Shown piece by piece: positions 41,201 through 52,389 of a stretch of DNA of 64,000 nucleotides. The translations under genes and the position numbers were made by a program. Under the pieces are notes generated by a model. That model saw only the letters and a program-made list of their open reading frames with translations, had not been told where the DNA came from and searched no databases. The stretch lies in the NCBI GenBank assembly GCA_018873245.2, contig JAEMBT020000008.1:15301172-15365171 (forward strand). The letters run 5' to 3'. The first letter of the stretch is position 1. Each line of letters opens with the position of its first letter. Source of the DNA: Archegozetes longisetosus. Taxonomy: Eukaryota; Arthropoda; Arachnida; Sarcoptiformes; Trhypochthoniidae.

Positions 41201-42680
41201 GCAGTTCCTATCAAAACAATTTTAACATGAAAATATTAATTTCTCGAATCCTTAAAATGTCTATTAACTGTAATTTTTCCTAATTTTATGTTCTGCCCGA
41301 AAGTTGAAATAATTTTTAATAATCTAACGTTTGTCATTTGATAATTTGCGGAGATCCTTAACTTATGTCGTCTTTCCTCTAACAACGTGAACTGAATATT
41401 ACATAAGATGGGGAAACAGGGAAAACTGGCCCTCTATAAAATTCATAACATTGTTCGTTTCGAACTCTTCCTATACATATAAACAAACCTTTTGTTATAT
41501 ACAAGTTAATTGTTTGTTACACAATTTCGCATTATCAAAAACACGATAAATGTATATTATTAACGATATTAGTTATGATAATAAACAAATAATCAGTTTT
41601 AATGTAACAAGAGTGCTAAACCCATGTGTAAAAAGATTTAAAACCTATAACTCCCTGATAGATGTTTGTTGGAGGTCACTTTGTTCCCTAAGCTTTTGCC
41701 TGTAATACTCAGTTTAAGTCATTTAAGACAGTATGTGATTACTTGTATACTGTAGATTCCAAATTGGACTCACAAGTATGCTTATCAACATTTTTATCAG
41801 GTACTTCAGTAATCATGAACTCGAAGTACAATATCTAACAAAGATTTAAAGGATATTCCGATCTTTACAAGAATGTCCGTATTAATTTGGGATTCATCAG
41901 TGATACAAGCAAAATTATCAGAAAGTTTCAAATTCTGGTAAAAATTTAAGCCAGTCTCAATAATCAGGAATAAAAAATAATGAATTCAATTATGCTAATT
42001 TAAGTCATTTATGTTTTAAACTATCAAATCAAAAATCTTTAAAAGTTTCTATCTATAAAATACATTATATCTCTAAAAATAATTGAATACTTAAATAAAA
42101 AGAGTTGAAACATCTATCAACCAATATTGCTACAATTTTGTATATGCTGATTTTTTAATCGTAAGTTATTACGATAGTTATTATCTTTAATTCGAAAGTA
42201 AATATCTACGATGCACATGTCAAGTGATAATGAAATCATACCACACTCAAACGGTTTAATCGATTAGAGAATAGGGTTTCTATTTTAATAAAAACAATAC
42301 ATAAATTATGAAAAATTTCATAAAATTTGAAAATCAGAGATTATTGGTATATTATGTATATCTTTGCATTTATTCTTTTTTCAAATTGTTAAATTAATAT
42401 TTGATACATGAGTTAATCGAATCATAAAGATATCGATCTTTTTAAATCGATAATTTACTCAAATAATAATTTTGTTTTGATTTTAAAAATTAAAATAATA
42501 AGTGAAAATATTTGATTAAAGCTTTAAAGTCTGGGAATTTGAAAGAGAATATAAAATGAAATGAACCTCTCGTATTTTATTGTCAATGATTCCACGGAAT
42601 AAGCCTAAGAATACAGAAGCTCCTATTATACAGATCACGCCAAGAACTCCAAGTATTCCAAAACCAATTTGTTTAGACAT
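38290..42680 (-). pseudogene. CD36-family receptor, copy A, with single-base frameshifts
   Basis: Nine recognisable exons: 42567-42680, 40894-41207, 40509-40705, 40239-40330, 39192-39359, 38817-39135, 38640-38740, 38528-38582, 38290-38475; about 516 codons if frames were continuous, the usual CD36 length. Seen: start MSKQIGFGILGVLGVICIIG (first helix), ENGPYVYEETREKTNITYF, DEPWSIYTGIDDMDKYG, GTDGTFFPPKVS, EPMTGTVLRATRRIQINI, DRQFVVPLLWLEE and a second helix. The frame is broken by one missing base in the 41207 exon (AAAAAA run), one in the 40705 exon and three in the 39135 exon, judged by comparison with copy B and family motifs. No nonsense substitutions were seen, and start, stop and splice sites are kept. 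Either a young pseudogene or consensus-sequence errors. Same strand and intron positions as copy B. Confidence 0.75.
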
Positions 42681-44350
42681 TATTATAAAGTTTAATACCG
42701 ATCTGTAGCACAGATACTTTTCAAATACACATCAATTAGAGTATATTTTCTAATCCAATAGAGAGTCTACTATTGATTAGGAAAACTAACTCTAATTTAA
42801 AAGTTAATGAATTTAGAAAGAATTTAGTTAAAGAAACAGTAGTGAGAAAGTATGAAATGAGAATGCAAAGCAAAACTGTTTTGCAAAACTACTTAAACTA
42901 ATATTTTCTGTGAGCTTTAGTTTTCAAGTTCGAACTTAGTTTATCAAATTTACGAATACGTCTCATTTCATTATCAGCTATTGTGAAACTCTGACTATTA
43001 TCACTAAAAAGGTATTGAAACAATCAATCAGACGATTGCAGAGAAGTTGTATTTCGTCAACATTATGTGATATATCGTTCCAGTGGATAAACCTTTTCAT
43101 TGTATATTTGGTCGCATGTTCGAGTGTTTCTTACGCAATTGCTGAACAGTAGACTCTCGAATTTGCTCAACAAATTTCAATATAGCACCCAATTTGCATG
43201 TATTTCAATAATACAATTGTAATTTTCTAAAAATTCAGCTAACTTACACTTAGAATCATTTTTGCGATTCAAATTCCACTTAGGCTTAAAGTTCAAATTT
43301 TGATAAACCACATCCTTAGTTTTAGTACCTGTTTTACCAGTATCCACAAGAATTAATCTAATTATTACACGAGCTTGCATGCACAAATGAAAATTTGCTT
43401 TAGTAGACTTTGCTTTATGCTCCTCCCTGTGGGTTACCTTATGAAAGTGATAAAGTCTTATTCTAACAAATTAGCTCAAGAATCTCAATATAGACTGAAA
43501 GAAGAACTTTGTTACAACCTATTCTCCATATAAAAATGACTTCAAATTTTAAAGTTTAATATTAATACAGTGTTTGGCTAACACTCAACAAGAGCCATGT
43601 CAGCGTTTCATATCTCGAGATAAGAGTTTCTTATCTGTAGAAACTCTTTCAATCTGGTTATACAACATGTTGAGGTTTCTAAGAGGTCATGGACATGACA
43701 CTACATAATCGAGTTGGCTTTGAATTCAAGTCATCGAAATAACAATAAATTATGATAAAAATAGAAAATTTTTTATAGAATTGTCTGTCTTGAAAGCGTT
43801 GCGATTACTTCAGAAAAATTGAGAAAATTTATGAGCGTTGTTAAGCAAATAAAATCCAAGTAACACTGGAAAACAGTTTACTATATTTAGGCATATCTCC
43901 TAGTGCAACAAATGGTCTGATTTGCCTGCTATCGATATAAAGACACTTCAAATAATACTCAATTTAGTTAAAGACAAGACTCAATCTATCGATTGACTAC
44001 TATACAATATTTGACTTGTATTCTGTGAAAAATTAGATATTTTACTGAAAGAATGTGTCGATAATGCGTTGGATTACTTAATGAAAGATTCAACTTTTAA
44101 TATGCTATCGTGTTCTTCAAAGCTAACTTTATTCCTTAGAAATAAGATATTTAAACGAAATAATTAGCTTATCCATTTAATGAATTCGATTGGTTCATCA
44201 CATCATTTCAAATTGTTATAAAGAATTAACTTCTAATCTTTTTGTTTATAGAAACAAAAAAATCTGATTTTTGATAAAAGTCATATTTCACTTAATGTGT
44301 AATTATAAAATAATCTTATCCATCAAAATAAGACAATTATCTAAGCATAA
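38420..44350. repeat. Segmental duplication, unit A
   Basis: Direct duplicate of about 52390-58930. Similarity covers the CD36 coding exons except the last transmembrane part, introns, and the 5' flank (e.g. CTGTGAGCTTTAGTTTTCAA near 42908 and again near 56781; the 43560-44300 and 58135-58890 flanks align closely). It ends near 44350, where the fold-back element region begins. Confidence 0.8.
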
Positions 44351-44819
44351 AAATTACTAAACATTACAATTTTCTTATTTCAAACTTGTGGAGTTCGTCA
44401 GAGTTGTTTAACGATTCAAACTTAATTGAGGCAATGCTTTGAAAACATGTTAAAGTGATTCGAATCAGTAAATTATGTTGAAATGACACAAAGCAATAGT
44501 TGCATTGGCATTGCTTTGATGAACATGAAATAAAGTGCTTTCCAAATAAGTTAAGTTACTTTACTTGAACTGATACGATTGACTTTTAAATAAACAATAA
44601 AATGTAATTCATTCTTAATAATCTATTGCAAAGTCTCTTTATTAAGATTATGTGCGCCATACGTTAAAGTAAATACATTTTACGTTTCCTAAACTGTTTG
44701 AAAGAACAGCGAGCAAATGGTAATACAAATCACACATAAACAATACTTCAAAAGGTTGCACATCAAATTTGAGCTTTAATATTTATTATGAAATATTTTC
44801 AATTAAACAAAAGAGATAT

Positions 44820-45485
44820 TGAATGCCCCGATAATAAAAAAGCCTATCTCTTAAAGCATTGAATCGAGTAAAACGCACTTAAAGTTGCGTTTCAAAAATG
44901 TTTACAAAAATCAAACTCATTGAAACTTGAATATGAAATTTATTATTTGTAACGTGTAATTAGACATATTCTAGGTCAGATTCATCACAATAATCTGATT
45001 CTTCAGAATTAAAATTAAATTGTGAGATAAAAAGTCAATATAAAATTTTCTATTTTTTACATCCAAATAGTCTAATAATTAGTTAGAATAAGAGAAGTTC
45101 TCTTATTTGGCAAGCCATTAAATAAATGAATCAATTTATTATTGATTGAATTAAACATTTTAAATCCTAATAAAACACTTGATTAATGCTTTATTGATAT
45201 AAATAAAAACTAAAGCTTTGATGTTATGTAATGATCATCAATATTGTACTGTTCATAATGAACATAACACAAATTGATTGCGCATTCTCTTAAAGTTAGA
45301 TTTGATTAACATTAAATTCTATTGTGATCAAGAGTTTTTTAAACATGATTATTTATAAATTTTTTCCATAGAAACATATATTGAATTTTATTATATGAAT
45401 AAAGTATGATGTGAGCTCAATGTTTAAAACAAAATCCGAAAAAGAAGTTAACTCGAGATAGGCTTTTTTATTATCGGGGCGTTCA
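44820..45485. mobile_element. MITE-like element inserted in fold-back left arm
   Basis: 666 bp with inverted ends TGAATGCCCCGATAATAAAA / complement of TTTTATTATCGGGGCGTTCA; the inverted repeat continues through CCTATCTC, with one mismatch in about 31 bp. Flanked on both sides by ATAT, a possible 4-bp target duplication. The right arm of the fold-back lacks this sequence, which confirms insertion. Ends match the element at 56914-57017. Confidence 0.8.
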
Positions 45486-45669
45486 ATATGTCTATTGTAC
45501 AGTGGTTCGCAAAATCTCAGCAAGTTGCTTTTGAGCATTCCATACCCGTAAACGTTAATCAATTTAAATAAACCTTTTTAGGGTAAACTATGAGTTGTCA
45601 ATAACTTTTTCACAAAGAAGTTAATCAAAGTCCGCTAAAGCTCGTGCCTAATCAATACTAACATACACA

Positions 45670-46308
45670 GGAAAACTGACGATTTAACACAACTTTTGAC
45701 GATTGAGGTCAAAACTACTTTAAATATAAACGAATTCATATATTTTTGTTTGATCTAAAAAATCTTTAGTTCATAATCATAGTGCATCCAACTTGAAATT
45801 CTTAAAAATTCATTTGAACCGTAAATTTTGAACCAAAAGCCCTAACTACTTGAAAATGGTACCAATTGAAGGTATTTTAAAGCTCTTGAACAATCTGTAA
45901 ATTTACCTGTATTTAAAAATTTTCTATTTGTAATCAAAATAATATGATTTTCTATTTTTGCATAAAGTCTTTAGTTGAAGCTTAGGTGTCTTGTTTCATT
46001 ATGAATGTTGTATTAGAACTGATTAGTTTGTTAAAATTTTAATTATGAAAATTAAATTTCAAAAATTAATAAATTTACTGATAAAGCTTTAAAACATATT
46101 CATGTAGTTAATATCATTTTCAAGGAGTTCGAACTCTTGGTTCAAACAAAATTTACGCTCAAATGAATATTTCAGAATATCAAGTTGGATGCACTATAAT
46201 TATGAACCGAAGAATTTTTAGATTAAACAAAAATATATGGATATATTTACATTTAAAGTAGTTTTGACTTCAGTCGTCAAAAGTTGTGTCGAATCGTCAG
46301 TTTTTTCC
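45670..46308. mobile_element. Second inverted-repeat element inserted in fold-back left arm
   Basis: 639 bp. Ends GGAAAACTGACGATT and complement of AATCGTCAGTTTTTTCC. Arms of about 165 bp include CATAGTGCATCCAACTTGA near 45778 and its inverse TCAAGTTGGATGCACTAT near 46180. The matching place in the right arm of the fold-back (near 47445) lacks it. No coding capacity. Confidence 0.78.
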
Positions 46309-46337
46309 GCATATGTTATCAGGTGCCTTCCCAGATT

Positions 46338-46445
46338 AATAGACATTCACTTTATAGAACTCTATTTCATAGATACTCACTTTATAGAAATCCACTTTAC
46401 AGACATTTCACTTGATAGAAATTTCATTTCATAGACATTTTATAG
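46338..46445. repeat. Degenerate 18-20-bp tandem repeat in fold-back arm
   Basis: About five imperfect copies around the core TAGACATTTCACTTGATAGA (variants such as CACTTTATAGAA). An inverted counterpart is in the right arm at about 47350-47430. Confidence 0.55.
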
Positions 46446-48960
46446 AGAAATTTTCGCTAATAGATATTCTGGTCATTGAGGAGATTATTAGTGTTAGGCT
46501 GAAGACTCTAGTCCAGTCTTGAGATTTTGTTTTTAGGCACCGTATGTAACCTTTCATATAACTTATATGAACATAGAAAAATATGTTGAAAAATAAAATT
46601 TAACTCTCATTTATTAATAATGGTTATTTTATAATGATTATTAATGAAAACTTTATCAATATTTTTATGATATCAGATAAAATATCTCACTACAAAATAT
46701 CGCATACAATGATTATTATATGTAGTATTCTCGTATGAGATTTTATCATGCGATATTTTGTCTGATATCACAAAAATATTGATATTTTCATTAATAATCA
46801 TTATTAATAATGATTAACGCTAGGGTACGCTGAAAATTCTTGTAATAGGCCAACCTGGTGTATCTGAAAGTTTTCAATGTTCAAACATTTGTTTGCATTT
46901 CGTAGGATTAAGCGCCAAATTACATTTGACTATCTCTAATCGTTTAGATTCTGTGATAATTTAAAGATATCTAGTCATCAAATGTTTCCAGTTTAAATCC
47001 ATTATAATATCTAAAAAAGTTTGATGACTAGATATCTTTAAATTATCGCAGAATCAAACGGCTAGAGATAATCAATTGAAATTTGGTTCCTAATCCTACG
47101 AAATGCAAATAAATGTTTGAATCTTGAGAACTTTCATATACATGCACCAGGTTAGCCTATTACAAAAACTTTCAGCGTGCCCTAGTATTATTAATAAATG
47201 AGAATTAAACTTTATTTTTCAACATATTTTCCTATGTTCATATAAGTTATATGAAAGGTTGCATACGGTGTCTAACAAAACAAAATCCCAAGACTGGACC
47301 AGCCTAAAACTAATAATCTCCTCAATGACTAGAGTATTTATTAGGGAAAATTTGTCTATGAAATGAAATGTCTATCAAGTGAAATGTCTACAAAACAGAT
47401 GTCTATAAAGTGGGTGTGTATCAATTGGGGTATAGCCATGTTAACATTGATTAGGCACGAGCTTTAGGGGACTTTGATTAACTTCTTTGTGAAAAGTTAT
47501 TGACAACTCATGGTTTACCCTAAAAATTTTCATTTAAATTGATCAAGGTTTACGGGTATGGAATGCTCAAAAGCAACTTGCCGAGATTTTGCGAACCACT
47601 GTACAATAGACGTCTCTTTTCAGACATCAGACACAATTTAGTTTATATTTTAGATTGATTTACTTTACAATAGAAATTAAAACTCAAATTTGACGTGCAA
47701 CCTTTAGAAATAGTGTTCATGTGTGATTTGTATTACCGTTTCCTCATTCTTTCAAACAGTTTAGGAAAAGTAAAATGTATTTACTTTAACGTATGGCACA
47801 CATAATCTTAATAAAAGGACTTTGCAATAGATTATTATGAATCAAACGTATTTTATTGTTTATTTAAAAGTCATATCATATCAGTTCAAGTAAAGTAACT
47901 TAATTTATTGGGAAAGCACTTTATATCGTGCTAATCAAAGCAATGCCAATCCAATTATTTACTGGTTCAAATCACTTTAATATTGTTTCAAATTTGAAGA
48001 GTACGTAAAGCAAACATAAATGCTTTACAGATAAGTACGTATGTAGGTCTATCCTTAAAAATTTGATTGAGATTGATTAGCGTTTAAGTTACAGAATGCT
48101 TAAATACGGTCTGTTGAAGTTTCGCAAACCACTGTGCAGTTGATTAGATGCCTTAACAAAACTCAATAACTTTGTTTATTCACTAATTATATCTATATAA
48201 TTGAAGTATAAGTGGTTTAATAACAAGTTTTAATTAACTTAAGTCACAACCCTAGCCTTCCTAATCAACTTTCATCAACTAAAGGCTTAAGAAACAAACA
48301 TTAGAACTAAATCAAAAATCGAGACAAAACTGAAACATCAAAATTCAATCGGAACTCATCAATTGAATGAAATTCAATTTGAAATTACGAAATGTGAAAA
48401 TGCATATCAAGTCTAATAAACGTTTTGAGAGCCCAGTCAAATTTGCATCGGTTTCTAAACAGCCGACAATCGCTGGACTACAACAACAGAACTATAGTAG
48501 ATAGCTATGAGTTGATGAATTGAATGTCGCAGCAACCTCAAAGCATTTGCGCGACCAAATATTCTTTTTGCAGTTCGGTCATTCGCCAATCAGGTCATTA
48601 CTTGCAACTTGTATCACAAAAGGTCAACCTCTTTATACAGTAGTTAGTTATAATGGTTTGTGTTGAGATATTCTCATCTTTTAATAGCTTAGACTTTTCA
48701 TACTTTAAAAGAAGACACAAATCTCTGACTTCAATCTTAAATGAAAACCGAAAACTTTCAACAGATATAAAAAAAGAATAAAGACATTAATTCTAAAAAG
48801 GGTGTATTATGTATAACAGGTCCACCTCAGAGTCATCATTCATTTTTAAGGGTTTTCAGGGCCTAGAATTCATTTGAGGGGTCACAAACGTCGAAAATGG
48901 GTACTTTTGGAAATACAGCTATGCCCAATTCTTTGAAATTTTTTATGTCTGACACTTTGG

Positions 48961-49047
48961 AGTGAGTAATTGATGAGTAATAGGTAACTGGTGAGTTATT
49001 AGTGAGTAATAGATGACTAACTGATGAGTAACTGATGAGTAATTGAT
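48961..49047. repeat. Degenerate 11-bp tandem repeat
   Basis: Repeated TGATGAGTAAY / TAGTGAGTAAT units in one orientation, running directly into the left flank of the transposon relic at 49048. Its last unit supplies the left copy of the AGTAATTGAT flanking repeat. Confidence 0.65.
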
Positions 49048-49705
49048 AAGAACCGGTAAATCAACGACAGCACCTTTATTTCTGAGTATAGATATTGAGC
49101 TCTAAGTTAAATATGAGTTTGAATCATATAATGGGTGTCTTGTATTTGAGAGTTTTTATCACCTTTTATCACCGAAAGCACCATTTGTGCACCGAATCAT
49201 CGTTTTCACCTATTTTTGCACCTTTTTAATAATTTTTTGGTAAATCATTAGTAGAAAACGCCTCAAAACTTTCCATAATTAAATCATGTGCTATAACATA
49301 TGATATGATTTTTAAGTTTTTAATGTCTCTAGTTTTAATTTTGTATTAGCAATAATACAGATCTAATATCTTTCACTTTAAATGAAAAGAGCTTCGATTT
49401 CAAACTTAAATCAGCGTTTACGCCACTAGTCACAGTAAATGTTGAAAGATCTTTCGCGAGATTCAAAAGAATACAAGAAATTCGGCCAAACGTTACCGTT
49501 AGTAACATGGAAATGTTGAATATTATTGAATATAATTATAATAATGAACATTTTAACTAGTTTTTCATTGTTTTTATACTTCATTTTCATTGATTATCAA
49601 TAAACTTCGGAGTTTTTCTGCACCTTTTTTGCACAGTTTTTCAGTTTTCAAGCACCGAATGACCCCCCGTTTCACCAAAAATTTTGCATCGAATTTCCGG
49701 TTCTT
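49048..49705 (+). mobile_element. hAT-like transposon relic 1
   Basis: 658 bp with inverted ends AAGAACCGGTAAATC and complement of GAATTTCCGGTTCTT, flanked on both sides by AGTAATTGAT (49038-49047, 49706-49715). Internal frame 49381-49560 reads KSAFTPLVTVNVERSFARFK, then RIQEIRPNVTVSNMEMLNII, resembling the C-terminal dimerisation segment of hAT/zf-BED transposases (VERSFS-type motif). The rest of the transposase is missing. Many CACC/GGTG subterminal motifs are present (e.g. GCACC near 49200 and 49620). Confidence 0.68.
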
Positions 49706-49836
49706 AGTAATTGATAAATAATTTATACGTACAGTGTATAAGATAAATAAAAACACTAATTCGGTCGTTGCAGATTGTTAGACTCGCTCATTTGTTATTT
49801 CATTTTCATCGAAGGATAGCGTTTCAACATCAAAAG

Positions 49837-50642
49837 CAGTGATGCACACGCTCGACGCTCGGAGAAAATGAAGCACTCGGAGCTCACTTCTTCGAGGTAC
49901 TTGAGTGTCTACCTAGCGTCAAATCAGCAAAGTTCATGAGCTGAAAGGCTTTTTCATTTTCTATTTTATTTGAGCCATAATTTTATCTGTATATAAATGG
50001 CAACAAGTGTCTCCAGCGAACAAATATTTTCTAGAGCAGGTCATGCAATCACTAGAAATCGAAACATATTATCTAAAGATCTTATACAATCGATAGTGTG
50101 TAGCGATTAGTGATGTAAAATTTCTATAAAGTTTCTCGAGACTATTTTTCATACGCCGTGATTATTTTGAATGCCAAAACCAAAATAAGTGATATTTTGA
50201 ATATTTAAAAGTCGCTAATATTGTATATCACTTAAATTAAAACACTATTTCAATTAAAACAGAATTTTGAGCTGAGGAAATAGAACATTTCTCTTAAGAG
50301 AAATTTTGTGCGATAGAAAATTTCTAGAAAGTTTCTCGAGATAATTTCTCCGAAAATTTTCTTTTTACAACACTAGTAGCGATTCTATGTCTTAATTCTT
50401 TAAAACGGAACAAGTCATAAATTTTTGTGTAAAAATTTATACTTAGTAAAAACTAACTTTTCTATGTTAAAACATATCTATGCTGTATCTCTAATATGGA
50501 AAAATACGTACTAAGACTTGACGCTCAACGCTCACGCTCGGGGGTTAGACGCTCGAGCGTCCACTCACGTTCGGCAAAATTAGAACGCTCGACGCTCGCG
50601 TTAGCTACTGAGCGCCAAACGCTCGAGAGTTGAGCATCACTG
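49837..50642 (+). mobile_element. hAT-type transposon relic 2 (internally deleted, 806 bp)
   Basis: Inverted termini CAGTGATGC and GCATCACTG, flanked by an 8-bp target-site duplication with one mismatch (ATCAAAAG at 49829-49836, ATCAAAAA at 50643-50650). CAGTG ends and 8-bp duplications are hallmarks of hAT elements. Frame 50000-50110 reads ATSVSSEQIFSRAGHAITRN then RNILSKDLIQSIVCSD, the hAT C-terminal dimerisation signature (family form ATSVPSERVFSxAG). Subterminal regions hold many copies of ACGCTCG in both orientations, a likely former transposase-binding array. Only the C-terminal piece of the transposase remains. Confidence 0.85.
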
Positions 50643-50650
50643 ATCAAAAA

Positions 50651-52389
50651 GTTAGTGCAGAGTGTGTTGCAGACGAGCCGGAGACGTGCCTGGTGTCAGT
50701 GAGTCGGCCTCTTATCTGACTCTTACATGCTAGAAATGTCGTAGGTTAGGTTAAATTAGCGTTGACTGAGTGACTGAGTTGTCTTATTTTATAGAAAATT
50801 TGATTAATCCCTTATTTTTTAGTTAGAATTTGAAACATTCAAATTATGCCTATTCTTAATTACTAATCTGCGACATCTAAGACCACCCGAAATATGTTCT
50901 CATACTCGAATATATTAAAATATATTAATTTTATAACGTTTGTTGGTGGGTCTGTTCTACACTATCCCTGATCATGTGCTAACAGGATCTATGCAAAAAA
51001 GACGGACTCCACACTTCGAAATAGTTGAAGCACATTCAACGAACTTTGAGAAGTATGAAAAATGGTTTGAAATTACTGTACTAAAGAATACGGAATCGAC
51101 AAATCTGAAGCTTTTGACTAAAGCCATCAAATATATGTATTTATTCACAAGTTATGTGTGAGGCACGAGAGCACTTCGTTCCCTTTCTTCAATACCGCGG
51201 TTAGTCGCCAAAGTTAGCAAAAACATATTTTATGGACTTATCCACAGTAATAACACCAACCGCTCATTGATTACGTGTTCAAATATTGATAGTCCGCATA
51301 AGCGTTCACATAATTAGGGTAAAAATTTAGAGGGAGACAAACTTTAAACATCTGGAATATAATACATGAATGAATACGTATGTTTGATGGTTCCACTTCA
51401 ACAAAATTAACAAAGGCAAAGTTCAATAGCGATATGAAATGAGAGTGAGTTTGGCTCCATTGCAAATATTGCTAAAACAATCATATCTCAAATTACAAGT
51501 ACTGAACAAATAATAGTATTAATAAATCAAACTTATAAAGAGGCAATTGATTTAGAAAATTGTTTCAATGCATTATTATCGTACTGGCAAATAATATGGA
51601 CATTAATGACGCGCGACAGCCTATAACCTAAAACCATTAATGCAATTAAAACTTGATTATCTAAACTAAAAAATTTTTATTTAGTTAAACAGCCAGCCTA
51701 TGAGTTGAGTCGGATTAGAAGTTTGGTACAAGACGATCAAAAAACTAAACAGTTACCACAACTAAAACCACTTGATTCAGTGCCAATAATTACCAACTAT
51801 CTTAACGAGAAAGATATTGTTCTTCTTGCAATCATTTCTTAAGAATATAATCAATAATAATAATTTGCTTTTATTTGATGGGTAAATCGCTCAAAGTTAC
51901 ATAGTTCTGGTTCAAATATAAGCATGATTTGTAAATTTTTTCATCTATTATTTGTAGTAACCCGTTAGTTTCCATCTCTTCTACAGAAGTTGAACGTTCT
52001 TTGAGTTGTGTCGCCAAAATAAAACGAACAAACAAAAAATTTTGTTCACATATTAATTAGAATGTTTAAAATAAGTGTTTTAAACTTTAAACCAAAATCA
52101 AAAATAACACTTAATTTAGTTACTAATTATAACTCGAAGATTTTAGTTTATCGCCTATTTTAAAAGGAAACTCTCAAAATTCGTTTAGTTTACGATTCCT
52201 ATAATTTTAATTTTAAATTACATATACCCATGAATTTCAAATCAAAATATACTTCTAAACATCATTTCTCTAACGTAATATGAAAAATCTTAAGCAAAAG
52301 AAGCAAAATTTAGACATAAAATATGATTCATTTAAACTCTCCAAAACGTACTTGGACCACAATTCTAACGCTTGATATCTGAGCATTAT
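50651..52389. other. Intergenic, probable degenerate repeats
   Basis: No supported gene. Open frames at 50940-51161 (+) and a shorter one near 51690-51840 (+, ending IITNYLNEKDIVLLAIIS) have coding-like composition but no recognisable family; they may be transposon debris. The end abuts the duplication breakpoint at about 52390. Confidence 0.35.

Larger units (their letters stand above)
44440..47990. mobile_element. Large nested fold-back element (3.5 kb)
   Basis: The outer arms are inverted: around 44455 AAAGTGATTCGAATC pairs with the complement near 47970; 44640-44760 (TTAAGATTATGTGCGCCATA) pairs with 47700-47815; 45485-45660 pairs with 47445-47610; 46330-46620 pairs with 47190-47430. The centre holds two further palindromes at about 46640-46800 and 46800-47185. 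The left arm is longer because two other inverted-repeat elements are inserted in it (44820-45485 and 45670-46308). No transposase gene seen. Best described as a fold-back transposon used as a landing site by smaller elements. Confidence 0.82.

Noticed and set aside
46237-46434. 65-codon plus-strand frame with repeated FI(D/E)xHF units
   Set aside because: Translation of the tandem repeat in the fold-back arm, not a protein gene.
50940-51161. 73-codon plus-strand frame in the repeat-rich interval
   Set aside because: Coding-like in parts but matches no family I recognise; kept only as possible transposon debris.
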